Below, piece after piece: positions 1-12,744 of a DNA stretch of 64,000 bases (positions are counted from its first letter, which is position 1; the number at the start of each line of letters is the position of its first letter). Position numbers and translations under genes: made by a program. The DNA is from Ectocarpus siliculosus (Eukaryota; Sar; Phaeophyceae; Ectocarpales; Ectocarpaceae). The DNA lies in NCBI GenBank assembly GCA_000310025.1, contig FN648459.1:124694-188693 (forward strand), read 5' to 3'. Below the pieces are notes generated by a model that searched no databases, was not told where the DNA came from, and was given only the letters and a program-made list of their open reading frames with translations.

Positions 1-110
1 AGATTTTTTTGTTTTTTTTTTGTTTCCCCACGTCCCTTGGGGGGCAGGGGGGCGATCCCCCGGGTAGGTGACCCGGGGACCCCCCCCCCCCCCTCAACTT
101 CGTAGTTGGT
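1..110. other. T-run and G/C hairpin-rich edge
   Basis: The left edge starts with T-runs, followed by dense G-runs and then a long C-run. Within it CCCCGGGT and ACCCGGGG pair around a 5-base loop near 57-78. No coding signal is visible. A similar G-run/C-run block lies near 12,262-12,305. Confidence 0.5.
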
Positions 111-3047
111 GCTCCGTTGACTTCCGACGTCGGACGGACAAACGTTTTTTCGCACTCATGCACATTCATTCTGTTGGTAGCTTGCGGTGCGATGTTAGGA
201 TCAAGCGTGCGTGCCATCCGGCACGGCTGTGGGTGGGCCCTCTTAGTCTGTTCTTGTAGTAGTACACTTTATCTTATAATTGCGAAGCTACAGCTGTTGA
301 AAGACAAAACAAAAAACGCTAGATGCTGTATTCAATCGTCAAGTGACCACATGCTTGCCGAAGCGAATAGTTCACCGCGTTCGATACAGCGGCCACACGA
401 CCTAAAAAAAAAAACACACCCCAAAAAAGAAACTGCACAAGGAGAGCAGCGAGACACACAACACGGACGTTGTATGGACCACACAACTTTACAAGCTGGG
501 AGTTACCTCCAAAAATAAACACACTACGTTTCCAGAAAATGCACGATTTTTTGCAACGAGACACACAACACGGACGTTGTATGGACCATACACATAGCCA
601 TGCTGAATGGTCGTTCGTCAAACGGGCTACTACAGGGCAAAAAAAAAAGTCGCCCGGCATCGGTGTCAGGCCGAAGTATATTTTGGAGCATGGGCTCAGC
701 TCTCCTTCCTGCTCCGCAAAGTACGCACGCATGTGACGCTGCCCCAAACATTTTTGCACTTACATTTCAGCAGGTGTCATTCAATTCTTATGCAATGCTT
801 GTTTCCTTAAGAGGAACTTCACCTACAAATATTTATTGCGTGTAGCACGCACAAAGCAACGTACCAATGCTTTCTTCGCCTTTCACGAAACAAGTATCCC
901 ACGGTTTTACGAGTGGCGTGAAACAAAAAAAAAAGTTGCCACCGTACCGTCCCGCCCGTCCTTTCAAACCTAGAATGGCAAGTGCTTCGGCCTTCCAGGA
1001 ACCACATCGACATGCATAACCAAGTACGAATGCAAGGGACGCCAAAACCCGAAGGTATCGAAAACACGTTGTGCTAAACGAATGTGTCCCAAAAATATTT
1101 GGCGATGAAGCAGGTGCGCCACCTGGATCACCCCCACAGCAACGAGCCCCCCCATATCCCCACCCAATTCCCTCTCGCTCTCATCCCTCCCTCATGCTGC
1201 GAGATATTCCTCCACCGCTCCGTCAACCTGCGACATGTTAACAGTCGCAAAAATAAGCGAGAAGGGCGATCGGGGGGGGACCGGGTGGGCGGAAATTGCA
1301 CGGCAATACTGCTACTGTAAAACGATTTTTTTTTTTGCGCAAGCACTCGAGACAAGGTAGCAACAACGTTGGCAGATGGCACACAACTATGATGGGGGCG
1401 TGGGATAGCTCAGAAAAGGCGGTTCCTTCCTACCGATGCCAGCGGAGAATAGGATTAAGATATCATCGTGCAAGTTCGTTCTGTGGCGAGAAGAAAAATC
1501 AAAGGGGTTGGCTGCCTGAATCGATTCTGGCGTTCGGAGATCACCTTCACTATTTCGTTCTTGAAGTCCTCCAGAATGCCGTAGTCGGTACCCCGTTTCT
1601 CCGCGCTGTATCCTCGTTGTCGAGCTCTGCTTTCGCGCCAGCTGAGTCCTGTGCTCTCAGGAAGGCCTTTCCTCTACCAGCCGTCCACTCGGGCACGCGA
1701 GGAAGACACCATTTCTTAATCTGCTCTTCCGGCTGCAATACGTGCGATCGCCCCCTGCAGCGGCTTTTTCGCCTTGAAGGCGTAACAAAAGTGGCCACGT
1801 TGCGGGACGCTCAAGTCAAATGTTGTAGCATTCGCACCTCGAAAATTGGCGGGTGCGGGGCTAGCAGAGAGCGGTAGGTGTAGGATCAAACCTACCAGTA
1901 TTTTTCTCGCTTCGTGGCCACGCACATTTGGTGACGACAATAGCCGCAGGGTGGTGGAGGGTATTCTGACGAATACATTGTACTGCTGTACCAAACAATC
2001 CGCCTCCTGTCTCACAGGGATCGCACGCTGGCAGAATGGCTGCAGCTGTGGATAACACGCACAACGCATGACTGCGAAAATATGGTGTACAAATTGTGTA
2101 CATAGTATTCATGTCAGATTACCAAAAAAAACGATTTAACAATGCTGCCGACTTGACTGACAGATTACAGCAGGTTTCGGAGATAAGCAGTAGTTTCGGC
2201 GACGCAGAAGTAGTATCTGCCCAGGCAGACTACTGCTGTACACCGACGCAGTGGGTAACAGCAGCGCAGTGGCACCAGCATGCTTCGAAATGTAACGTAC
2301 AGACAGAGTCAGAGGCCATGATACAAGAAAAGCACACATGTGGGTACAGCAGATTTTTGAACCAAGAATACCACCAGACACATGCGTCGATATGCAGTGC
2401 GAGACGAAGAGTTGGGGTGATATTGCGGGTGCGCGAGTGGTGCGGCGAGACAAGAGAGCCGGGACGAGAGCGACAGACACACACACACCGGGCGGCACAC
2501 CAGGCGGACACACCAGGCTGACATACATAATCAGATGACGAGAGAGACAGAAAACTACTTCAGAAGTAGCTTCTCACACACCTGCTGCTGCAACCTCGAG
2601 GCCCGAGACATGATGGCTTCTCCTTTCAACAACCTGGCTGACGATATCCAGCAAGGAGGACATGCTCTCAGCATCTTGCTGCTTCGCCCTTGCTTGCCTT
2701 GGCCTGAGGTGTTGTCTGGCGGCCTGCCGAGCACGGAAAACCGAAAGCGGCTGGACCTACAGCAGCGCCGTTAATCGCCCTGTTCGCTGCATCCAGCCGG
2801 GATTTGCCCTTGGTGACCACTAACCCTATCTATGTTGAGCCCTCCCGTGGTGTCGCGCGTGTGGGGACGTTGTCTGTGGAGTGCGTGGTGGGATTATAGG
2901 CGCATGCCCACTCGCCATCACACGCGGCGAGATTTATTTGGAAAGTTGCCGTGCAGCGCGTTTGAAATGAATCTTGCTGGCTTCCAAATATTTGGAACCG
3001 TAATTTGGAAATTGGAACAGAGATTTGGAAACGATTAAAACGGCCCT
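111..3047. other. Stretch without a supported gene
   Basis: I see no convincing gene here. Open frames up to 193 codons (for example 1,296-1,877 +) start inside A-runs, have mixed codon use and show no motif. A minus-strand stretch near 2,690-2,830 reads like a short lysine/alanine-rich exon but has no clear splice borders. The region also holds short A-runs and a CA-rich patch near 2,470-2,510. Confidence 0.4.
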
Positions 3048-5109
3048 AAGGTGTGTAATCGGGTCGGTGTCCAACATCCATCGTGTCTGCCGTGTTCCTT
3101 CCCGCGTCCCGCTACTCTTGTGACCTCACCGCTGCGTGCATTAGCACGGGGGGGGAGGGTGCAGTAAGATACCCGGCGTACCGCAGTCCCTCTCGCCACG
3201 CCGTTCAGATAGGTACCCTCCCACACATGGGATGCGGTTCATCCCAACCGACATGTACTCTCGCTGAAGAAATAATTCAACGGAAGAAACGCGCTGCTGT
3301 ACGATAGCAGCCATTGTACCGCACGGGGTGGGGAAACCTTGCGGCATCGGACATAACCAATCGACCCGCGGCAGTGGGGCACGAGGCGTGTGCTGTCAAG
3401 AGTATGCACATGGTGCAGGTGCCTTGTTCTCTGTTTCCCGCGGCTCACTCGGGACTACTTGCCGGTACCTGGTCTGTGCCGCGCACAGACGGGTAAATAA
3501 TGTTGTAGCCGAATGCATCGACGATAATATGCTCACGTAAGCTATCGTCTCCATGTAGTTGTTTGCTCTTAGCCGAGGCACAACGAACGGCGATCTTTCG
3601 GCACGCAAAGTGATCGGCGCTGAGGACGGACCTGAATCGGCCTGTAGTCACGAAAGGGTTAAAGGTACCAAGAGCTCGTTCTGTGACAATATAACGAGCT
3701 ACGATGACATTTACATATCGAACGATAGCTAACATTACCATCTATCTATCCCGTAACGAAAAAAAAGAAAAATCGTTATTAGCGACAAGGTACAGCGGTA
3801 GCAGTTTGCCCAAGTTGAAGATGGAATATTGAGGGAAAACACGGCCCGGAGGGTGTTAACGGCTACCTTGAATACTAGTGATTGCGCTCGTTCTACTGCT
3901 TCCCAGAACTTCTCCTTTGGCACAAACAATGAGGATGGTACTAGCGAGCGTTTGAGAAAAACAAAATCATGCTTACCCGGGGACAAAAACGAAGAATCCC
4001 CTGGTTTTCGTTTGACTGTTTATAGAAAAAAGAATAAGGAGGAAGCAACAGCATCAACAATGCCACGCGACGGGAGGTAGCTTTACCCACCATCTGTCTC
4101 GTACAAGGTTAGATGCCATGGGGTATCGTGAGTGTGGAGAAAAAAGGTTGCAACTGCCCTCTCCCGCACGGAACAGCCCGGAAAGCCGCGCAGCCCTGCT
4201 CTGATCGTCAGTCCGTTCACCGGTCGTCACGATCGGCAATTTCTCTTCGAGCACCCAACGAGCCGGCCTGTTTATAGCTTGCCGGCGAGCAGAGTCTTCT
4301 GGCTACAAATAATGGCCATGGTCTCGGTGGTAGGGTGCCGATAGCCCCTTTATGAGCAGCGTGCAGCAGGTCGTGCCGTACACTTGCTTTGCAGGGGCCT
4401 CGCGGCAAGTGCTCCAAGCCTTCGAAGTCTTGAACTCCTTTCCTCTTTGATTTGATTTTGAAAAGAAATCCCGCGGGGACTTCTTCCCAGACAGAGGAAC
4501 TTCAAGAAAAAAAAAATAAAAAATCAAAGGACGTCGTCAGGAGGTAGCAGATATTCGACCAATCAGATCTCGATGCTAATTCGATTTTTTCGATTTAATT
4601 TTCGGCACTTCGTTAAAATACGCCCTTAGCGGCTGAAGAAAAAAAAAACGAGAAAGGCTGGAATATCGTACGCCACCCTGGCGCCGAACGCTGTAGAGGG
4701 CTCAGTTTTTATCCAGCTGGAGCAAACTTGGGCTTAAACGATCGGCATGGTCCATGACAACAAGGAAAAAAAAAAGGCATTCCCCGATACTGGTGGCAAG
4801 ATATGAATTTTTAAACCACATGGCCGTTAACACCCGGGTGGCCTTTAATACCCGCCTCTATTCAACACCTCCAAAACACGTGGCGAGGAATATTCGGGAT
4901 TGGTCGAGATACGGGACCCCCAATGACCGTAGCGTAAGCAGCAATAATCGCTCCACTCAATCTACAGGCGTCGAGAACGAACCAACGCAAGCTCGCGATA
5001 TAACAACGCGTCGTTCTGGGCCCGACCCAGAGCCTCGTCAGATATTTCCACCGAAGATAGGAACTTGTAGAGCATTCTAACTGCAGATCCAGGCGCGCGA
5101 TCGACCACG

Positions 5110-5990
5110 CTCACGATGAAGAGGAAAATAAGTGTTCCCGCAACGCCGCCCTGACGTTCGCCCGCCGCCTGCCGCCGGTTTGCTGCTTATACGACTCCAA
5201 CCGCGACCAGATGCCGACACGGGCCTCCACGCGGAGCGGCAGGACCGCGGCTGGGCAAGTAGGGCGAGGTCGGGCGGCGACACCCCCGACACCACGCACG
5301 AGGAGGTCTACCGCGCGATCGGTGGCGAGCTCGACGGCTCGCCCCTCGACGCGCAGCGGGTCACGTACTCCCGCGAGGCGTCGAGCGGTATCTTTGTCGC
5401 GAGCGCGAGAAACAGGCACCCGCGGCGACCCCCCCGCTGACGAGAATGAGCTCACTCCTCTCCGCGGGCGTGTGGACGGCCTGAGGGAGGAGCTGCAGCG
5501 GGAGCGCGACGAAGCTGCCGGCGATCGCCAGCAGCTTCAACCATCGATCGACGACCTGATCGCTACGCAAGCAGCAGGACCTGGCCTTCAGAGGGGTGCA
5601 ACTGGTGGGCACAACCGCCCCGCCACCGGCCTCTCGGGACGCCGCTGTGCCAGCGCCGAGGCTGCTAAGGCTGCGGCAAAGCATAGGGCGCGGTTTCAGG
5701 GGGACCTCCGCCGGGTAAAAGCGTGGCACATCCTCGGACGGCCTCCGGCAGTTGCAAAACTGTCGCAGCCGGAGTGGCAATCCTTGCCTCGCAAAGGCGT
5801 GTTCTGGTGACGAGAAATTGGCGGCAACGCTCGACACGCTCTCAAACGTCCGGGTAGAAGACCGTGGTCGCAGCGTTGGCCACGGCAACGGGGGAGGGTG
5901 CGGAGGAGAGGCGCGCGCCGCTGGCGAGGGCGGCGTGAGACCCAAGGCCGCTGATTTCTTCACCCACGGGAAAGACAAATAGGGGCGCGG
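5110..5990 (+). pseudogene. Gag-like remnant of the Ngaro/PAT-like copy
   Basis: The translation repeats the Arg/Ser/Thr-rich start of the 509-residue gag-like protein at 55,159-56,688 (shared strings such as PTRASTRSGR and LVDGLREELQ-like). The tail also matches the end of that protein (AADFFTHGKD). The CCCH cluster of the complete copy is not seen here. The remnant lies directly downstream of the leader and upstream of the recombinase remnant, in element order. It is a fossil and not expected to make a working product. Confidence 0.7.
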
Positions 5991-6159
5991 GCTCACCAGC
6001 GTGGCGGGGGGGGGCTACCTGGGTTGGCAGCGCACATGCGAAAAAAAATCGAACGGCAGCACGCCGGTCTACACGAGGTTGGCCCGGGGCAATCAGCAGG
6101 CTCAGGTCCTGGGACAGGCAGGACGGGACTCTGTTGCCGACGTCTTGCCATCCAGCTCG

Positions 6160-7228
6160 TCGAGCACTCAGTTGTCTAGAAGGACTTACACGTCAGGCTT
6201 CAACTCTTGGTGCACGTTGCGGAGGCTGACGGAGAAGCCCAAGTGTCTAAGGCAACGTGCCAGGGACCTTCATGTGTGGGAGTTGATTGACTCCGTAGCT
6301 TGGTGTTTCGAGTCTGAGGGTAATCTAGCGAGCACAATGTCCGGAAAAATCACGGCTGTGCAAAACTTTTCATACTTGCAGGCTGGAAGCTTCGGTCGAG
6401 CTAGACTTGTCGTCTCCGATGTTGAAATGTGCGCTAAGGGGGATGGCGAGGAACCACGAGGCTTTGGGGACGGTACGCCGTGTGCGCCTGCCTGTGTACT
6501 GGTGTATGCCGCTGGACGGGGAAAGCGCAAGGCAGAACTGGGGGGAAGGGGGCAGAGTGATGTGGCTGTGTCTGTGCCTGTCCTATCTCTTCATCACACG
6601 GTCTGATGAGGTGTTCGCGAATGACGCGGGAAGGGTGCATGAGGCACACCGTCTGACGAGGGCGGACAAATCATTGTTTGCCGACGGGACGCAACTAGAC
6701 TTTAGTCACTATCGTAGAGCAGACCGTGTCGAGATGAGGTTTGGAGGGCACAAGGCCGATCAAGAGCAGAAAAGCAACATACGGGTTCGTACGCGAAACG
6801 AAGTCACTGGACCGCAGTCAGGTGTGAGAGCACGCGGCGGCGCGGTGGCTCTTGTGGTGGAGCTATTGTTATGTCATGCGACGTTGCCTGACTCCGCTCC
6901 GTTGGCTTCGTACCGTAGTGGAAGAGCAGTGAGAGTAGTGAGGTATACTGCTGCCCTCCGTGCAGTCAGAGAAGCGGTAGCGAAGTCGGGGTGTAACCCC
7001 CAGGAGTACGCGTTGCACTCGTTGCGAATTGGAGGCGCGACGGCCCTTGCATCGGGCGGAGACATCGCAGAACGAGTGATTCAGAGAGAAGGAAAGTGGA
7101 GGTCGATTGCCTACAAGCCGTACGCACGAAACAATGTAGAGGATTCGCGGCGAGTGTCACGGAACTACAGACGGCAGCAGGATAGTATCGAGACAGCCGG
7201 GGGAGGGGACCGTATGGGGAACGCATAG
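6160..7228 (+). pseudogene. Tyrosine recombinase remnant (DIRS/Ngaro type)
   Basis: The open part (6,407-7,228) is nearly the same protein as the recombinase at 51,924-53,006. It keeps the box LFITRSDEVF with the first catalytic arginine, the HSLRIGGATAL box (HxxR), and the final tyrosine in KPYARNN. Tyrosine recombinases of this class circularise or integrate the cDNA of DIRS-order elements. The upstream part is degraded. It is followed about 40 bases later by repeat B1, as in the complete copy. Confidence 0.75.
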
Positions 7229-7269
7229 TTGACTTATTCGGTAATCGTCCAGAAACTGACCTCGATGTG

Positions 7270-7507
7270 GGTGTTGTAGAATGGTGTGTACCATTTGAGG
7301 ACTTGGTCAGTTTTGGGACTCCTGCGTTTGCAGTCGTAGTCCCCCGGCTAGTATTTGTGGGGAGAGAGATGGATTTGTAACAGTTGACGCCGGCCTTCGC
7401 AGCTAACGCGGCCGGAGAGACGATGAGCGTTTCGTGCGTCTCTCTCCCCGACACGTAGCCTAGAAACCGAAGAAATAATGAAGCAATTCGAAAGAAAACA
7501 AAATAAA
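7270..7507 (+). repeat. Split direct repeat B1 of the + copy
   Basis: About 238 bases from GTGTTGTAGAATGGTG to CAAAATAAA, repeated in the same orientation at 7,842-8,079. The same pair occurs, reversed, at 51,644-51,882 and 51,074-51,312. Confidence 0.85.
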
Positions 7508-7841
7508 AGGAAGGTTTGTTCGAAGAGCAGATAGAATAACTGGTGTTTATTTTGTAACAGTCGAATTAGAATTTGGCTTCATTTTCTATCGGAAACCCAG
7601 GGTCACGGTGTTTGGATTTATTATTGTAGTCTATAGCCGGGGGTGTCATTCCGTGATCGAGTCCACGCAGGGGCTGTAGCAAAGTCGGGTAACGTGTGAG
7701 AGCTACAGAGCGCGTGAAGCAACGGAAGGACAGCAGCAGCCGCCTAACGCAGTATCGGCGGCAGTTTAGAAAATCCCGCCCTCCCATCCGTTTTCTTTCG
7801 AAGGTGGGGGCGTAAGTTCGGGAATATTCGGTATCTAATCG
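7508..7841 (+). repeat. Split direct repeat A2 of the + copy
   Basis: This block sits between the two B repeats. It is the reverse complement, with differences, of 51,313-51,643 and of the solo copy at 59,250-59,520. The B1-A2-B2 order is the split-repeat end known for PAT and Ngaro elements. Confidence 0.8.
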
Positions 7842-8079
7842 GGTGTTGTAGAATGGTGTGTACCATTTGAGGACTTGGTCAGTTTTGGGACTCCTGCGGT
7901 AGCAGTCGTAGTCCCCCGGCTAGTATTTGTGGGGAGAGAGATGGATTTGTAACAGTTGACGCCGGCCTTCGCAGCTAACGCGGCCGGAGAGACGATGAGC
8001 GTTTCGTGCGTCTCTCTCCCCAACACGTAGCCTAGAAACCGAAGAAATAATGAAGCAATTCGAAAGAGAACAAAATAAA
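7842..8079 (+). repeat. Split direct repeat B2 and right end of the + copy
   Basis: Second copy of the B repeat. The match to B1 stops at CAAAATAAA, where unique sequence begins, so this marks the outer end of the element. Confidence 0.8.
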
Positions 8080-9290
8080 GTGCGTCAATGTTGGGCATAT
8101 ATATGTAGCTGTTGTAGGCATTTCGCGTTAGAACGGAAAGGCGAAGCACGGGGTATTGCTTGATGACCGCGGTCGGTGTTGTACTGCTTTTTACACGTAG
8201 CAGGGGAAGAGGCAAGCAAACGATGTGTAGGTGTGTGCTTCTTCACGGCATGACGGCCTTCCGTACCCGTTGCATGGCCGGGTTAACGACATCCTGGAAT
8301 TGTGTGGTGACCTCCTGCAGAGCCCATATACACAAGACGTGCTGAGGGTGATGGTTGCTGTTTACATTGTGGAGACACAGCAGTTCTCTGTGCTGCCAAT
8401 GCTGTGCTCCTGTGCTTCGGTGCCGGGATGCACACGCGGCTGTCACGCGTGTTTTCACAGAGTGACCAAACCCCACACTCGCGAACTCGCCAACGCGCGA
8501 CCTAACTAACGTCCAAACCCTAATAACACATGTGAGACGTGCGTGAATTTAGGTCCACACTGATCTGCCGTGTACACATGCCACAACGAGTGTGTGTGTG
8601 CCGTGTACACACGCCACAATAGATGTGTGTGATGTACAGCGGCTACACGGTAGAACTAACCGTTGGTTGCCGCCCTGTGTATGTATCTGTGCGCTGCTCA
8701 AGATACCGCATGCCTAGAATTCCTCGCCACATTCATCCGATCACGACCATTGCTCGAGTGAGAGAATACATGTTCCGTTGGTCAAACGTTTTGGTGGTCG
8801 GGGGCAGCCCAAAGGCTGTCGTATTCAGTTTCACACAAACTATTTGCAGCGCAAGCAAGGGCGCACAAAAAACAAAATGCGACACCTAACCCTACCCCGG
8901 GAGGGGTGGGTGTGATTTTTTTTTTAATATATTTTCGTAGAGGCTTTCTTTTGGCGTTCTCCTTCTCCATTGCGTGTGCTTGCGTGTGGTGGTGTTTACG
9001 GCACGACGTGCAAGCAGCACCTTGTTACTTCATGTACTGAAATAAGTTGTGATGGGCTGGGGACACTTCTTATTTGGTTTTCAAGTCTTGAAGTACAGCA
9101 GTAGTGCTTGGGGACAACCCCTCAGCTACAAGTAACTTAGAACTTCGCAAGCCTCTGCGACAAGTCCACGACATTTGACCTCGGTCGAATGTGGCGAAAT
9201 GGCACAACCAAATGACACATACCCATGCGTCGAAACGTCATCATTCCAACCTTACTCAAGCCGGCAACATACCGAGGAGGGGCTGTCGAT
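8080..9290. other. Stretch without a supported gene
   Basis: No convincing gene is seen. A short imperfect repeat of the CCGTGTACACATGCCACAA type occurs twice near 8,570-8,625. A T-run near 8,915 and mixed-codon frames of fewer than 95 residues make up the rest. Confidence 0.4.
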
Positions 9291-9294
9291 GAGC

Positions 9295-12147
9295 CTACGG
9301 CGGTGGAATCACCTTCGCCACGTGCAACACGCATCCACAAATAATAGCAATTTGTCTTGCATGGTACTTATTATTCACTCCCCGAAGCCCCTCCACCTCC
9401 CCCAACAAGACGAACCGCCGTTTCTTCGAGCGCTTTCGCGTTGAGCGCCTTCGCCCTTCATCCTCTTCACCCCTCACCCCCACCCCCTCCTTCTCCTCCT
9501 GTTCCTCCTCCTCGTGCCCCTCCTCCTCCCCCTCCTCTTCCGACCCCGAGCTCTCATCTTCAACCGAGTCCCCCGTCTCCGCTGAGGACTCGTCTGAGAG
9601 TGACCCGTCTGTACCATCAACCCCCTCCGCCCCCGGCGAGACCTTACGGCGTGCTACGAGGGCTTTGCCAGCCGTACTCTTCTGGTGTGGGACCTTTCGG
9701 CGTGTGACGGGGGCTCTGACAGCCGTACCCTTGCCCTTTAGCTTTCCCACCACCGTCGCCTTCTCAGTCTCGCCTACGGCAAAGCTCTTCGTGATCTTCG
9801 CAGTGTTCGGATCTGTTTTGCTCAGCTCCAACGAAATGGCATGCTCCTGGTCTACGTGGTGGGACATGGAGTACTTCTTCCACACCCACTTTTCAGGGCT
9901 GCAAAACAAGCACTTCAGGGGTACGTTGGTGCAAGGTGTAGAAGTCGTGAACTTCGACCCCTCTTTTAGGCCGATAGCAACGAGACTTGTTCGCGAGTCC
10001 AACTTGGGCGCAAGAGAACCGTTGGAGTGTATCTGAGGCCCAGCCTTCCCCGTCTTTGCTTCGACAACCCACGTCTTGCACTTCTCCCCAATGTCCCCGC
10101 CACAAAAGCCGCACGTGTTGCGCTGCCGTCGGTCCTGTGGGAGCGGCATTACCATCAACACAAATACATTTAAAACAAAACGTTGTCATCGTTCCTGCAG
10201 GTATGGCCAACTTGGAATATCAGGCAGTCCTTTGAACTCACAGAATCATATACAAAGTGCACTTGCTTGCGAGCGTCTTACCTCATCCTGAAGGATGTGT
10301 CCCCCCGTGTGCTGCAGCAGTAGTTTCGCGGACACCTCCGAGAAACACAGCGGGCACTCCACTTTCCCATCCACAGAAGCGGCCGGAACTTCCTCCGCCC
10401 CGAGAGCCCCGCCCGCCATGCAAGTGAGGTTGTCATGAAGAGGAACAGGGGCGACTTGGTTCCGTGGTGGAGGTCGCACGTCAGGAACCGCCGCCCAACC
10501 TTGCACCCTTCCCACTTCAGCTTGAAGCACGTACTGTGTGGTGATCAACTCGTCCATGCTGAACACGTACTTCTGCTTGCCCATCTCCAACGTCGGGTCC
10601 AGTTCCTCGACAAGGTCAAGAGAGCAGCTGTAAGTAGTCGCTGTGTGCAGCTTTCGGTTCTCCCACTCAAACGTCGAACCATCGCCGTCACCTCCGACCA
10701 GCCTCATCCTCGTCAGCTGCCCCTTGACCACCTGACCATCTGCGGCCTCGCCGCCAGTTGCTGGTGGCCTAGATACGACTAGAACCCCCACACAGTAGCT
10801 CACGGGTTGGTGACGTCCTGCGCGAAACCTGAATAGCGCCGCAAACGGGAAGCCGATCTGCAACGCTGTGCCCGAGTCATCCAAGCAAGTGCTACCCTCC
10901 GCCAGGCGTCCGCCTGCCGGCGTCGTGAATGCCCGCACACGTGCGAGCCGATCTCTGGAGACCTTGCCGGCGTGAGGCCCAATATACTCTTTAACCGCGG
11001 AGGCCTTGAAGATCTATCATTAACGAAAAATAACACCGAAAGGTACGCGCCGTGGCCGACAAACAGCGTGTAAAATAGAGTTCGGGATCAGGTTTACTTG
11101 CATCTGCGTGTACTGCAACGGTGCATGATTGACTATTCCAACAAGTTGATTGATCCGCCGTTGAGAGACGGAACAATTATCTAATCGTTCTACTGTACAT
11201 ACTGTGTCAAGTTGCGTAGTAGGCGACGCATTCGCACACATCGATAAAGCTGCATGCACGCATTGATACTTTGCGCGACATGCGTGCAGCGAGGATGGAC
11301 AAAGTAACGGGTCTTGCGAGGTCTTGAAATGTTGGTAAGCACAAAGTGAGCAGTCCAAATTACTCGAGTATGCAACTGCGGACACCGACCGCCATCGCCC
11401 TCAAATGTGTGTGGTCGACCTCTCGTGCTGGTTCACATGAAACTGGGTCAGCCCTTCACCGGAGCCGAAATAGTGCTGGCACGTGGTGCAAACCCAGTCG
11501 CCACGAGTATTCTTCTGAGCGATTTTCGCAAAAGGCGAACGCGATCTGCTCACATGCGATGGGCGTGTGGAAAGTGACAGGCAAGGGCAGGGGACACCGA
11601 TGTAAAGGCCAGTTCTGCAGAGGCACGAATATCTCCGTGGCACACAGCCTTGTGGTTGGTACCGGTCTGCGTTTCGCGCATTGTTTTTTCTCAAACATTG
11701 TCACAAGTTGTGCTGCTCAGCTACCGCTGCGGCTTCTGCCTCTGCTGTTGAGGCTCCCGCTACTGCTGCTTCCAGTTACATGGGAAGCAGCACAACACAC
11801 ACGCAGCTGCCGCTGCCAGCTACACGGGCAGCAGTATAACCACGTTTGGTGTGTACAACACGACGGCAGTTGCATCGCGAGGGCTTCGCATTCGCGCACT
11901 CTTGGTTGCGTCCAACCTTGGTGTGTGTTGTTGTGTGTGTTGTTCTTGCTATTGCTGCTGCTGCTGCTGCTGCTGCTGCGAGGCAGATTATAGCATAATA
12001 ATGCAACCAAGGCAATCTCACAAAATGGGCTTCATTCCTCTACACTCACTCTTCGTGCTTGTGCGAAGCCTCATGCTGCAAGGCGGTGCCCTCGTCGACT
12101 CCTGGACCGTCGCCGAAGTTGTGTCCGCAGCGGCAAACAAACTCCAT
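9295..12147 (-). CDS. Multi-exon Cys/His-rich (zinc-binding-like) protein, function unknown
   Basis: I model four exons. Exon 1, 12,147-12,050, has an ATG and the pattern FVCRCGHNF...LQHEASHKH and ends at donor GTGAGTG. Exon 2, about 11,514-11,420, has WVCTTCQHYF...FHVNQHE, a C2H2-like finger. Exon 3, 11,013-10,282, contains CPLCFSEV...QHTGGHIL and ends in GAG|GTAAGA. Exon 4, 10,134-9,295, contains CGFCGGDIGEKC, PCTNVPLKCLFC and SMSHHVDQEH, then a Ser/Glu-rich acidic stretch and a basic KKRR patch. The exon 3-4 intron (10,281-10,135, 147 bases) joins in phase 0. The phase of the exon 1-2 and 2-3 joins is not resolved, and an exon may be missing. The order of clusters recalls hypothetical proteins I remember from fungi, unverified. 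The acidic and basic tail would suit a nuclear protein. I do not know the function. Confidence 0.55.
11953..11979. repeat. TGC trinucleotide microsatellite
   Basis: About nine TGC units in a row, lying in what would be the intron between the first two exons of the Cys/His-rich gene. More scattered CTG units lie at 11,725-11,790. Confidence 0.8.
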
Positions 12148-12744
12148 GCCATCCGCTCGCTCTCGGCAGACGCGGTTTAGCCAAGCCGTCTTGTCGAAGG
12201 GAGTTGTTAGGAATCCCCTCCCCTATAAACTTGTTTATACAGGAAATTGTGTGGCGTTTGGGGGGGGGGATGAGACCTTCGTCCCCCCCGCCCCCCCGGG
12301 AGGGCCCCAAAAAACGTTTTGGGGGTTAGACCCATGTTTATGGTCGCCAAATCTTTGCGAAAATGTTTATATTTTGAAACATTTGCGGATGAAGATTTTG
12401 TTTCACTGTTTATGGGAGAAAATCTTCGGCAATGTATTCTCAAACATTTTGAAATGGGTCCAAAGTCGCTCGTTTGACAAAATATTCTCAAACATTTTGA
12501 TTTGGGGCAGGTCCCGAAAATGTTTCCCAAGAGCGGCGAGATTAGTAGCCGACCGCCCCTTCCGTCCTAAACACCAACCACTGCGCAGCGCACACTCAAC
12601 GTAGCAAGCTCATAGAGGGATCCGGACAACCCTAGAGTCACCGTGTCAATGTTTTGCCGGCTGATACATGGCGGGAGCTCGTCAAGCGTGCACAAAAAAA
12701 CAGACAGGGGTGGTTGGGACGGCACGGAGAAGCATGGTTTGTGT
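12148..12744. other. Noncoding stretch with G/C hairpin and AT-rich short repeats
   Basis: A run of about ten G faces runs of seven C at 12,262-12,305 and could fold on itself. At 12,350-12,530 a short motif of the CAAACATTTTGAA type recurs about four times with variants, some inverted. This may be the promoter side of the minus-strand gene ending at 12,147. No gene is seen. Confidence 0.45.

Larger units (their letters stand above)
3048..8079 (+). mobile_element. Broken Ngaro/PAT-like tyrosine-recombinase retrotransposon copy
   Basis: This is a second copy of the element at 51,074-59,520, in the opposite orientation. Its leader (3,048-3,555 and 4,885-5,080) is the reverse complement, with differences, of 58,640-59,170 and 56,800-57,003. 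Gag-like sequence follows at 5,110-5,990, tyrosine recombinase at about 6,160-7,228, and then the split repeats B1-A2-B2 at 7,270-8,079. I find no reverse transcriptase module and no 5' A1 repeat. The 3,560-4,880 segment does not match the other copy by eye. It looks like an old, broken fossil with many interruptions, clearly older than the minus-strand copy. Confidence 0.75.
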
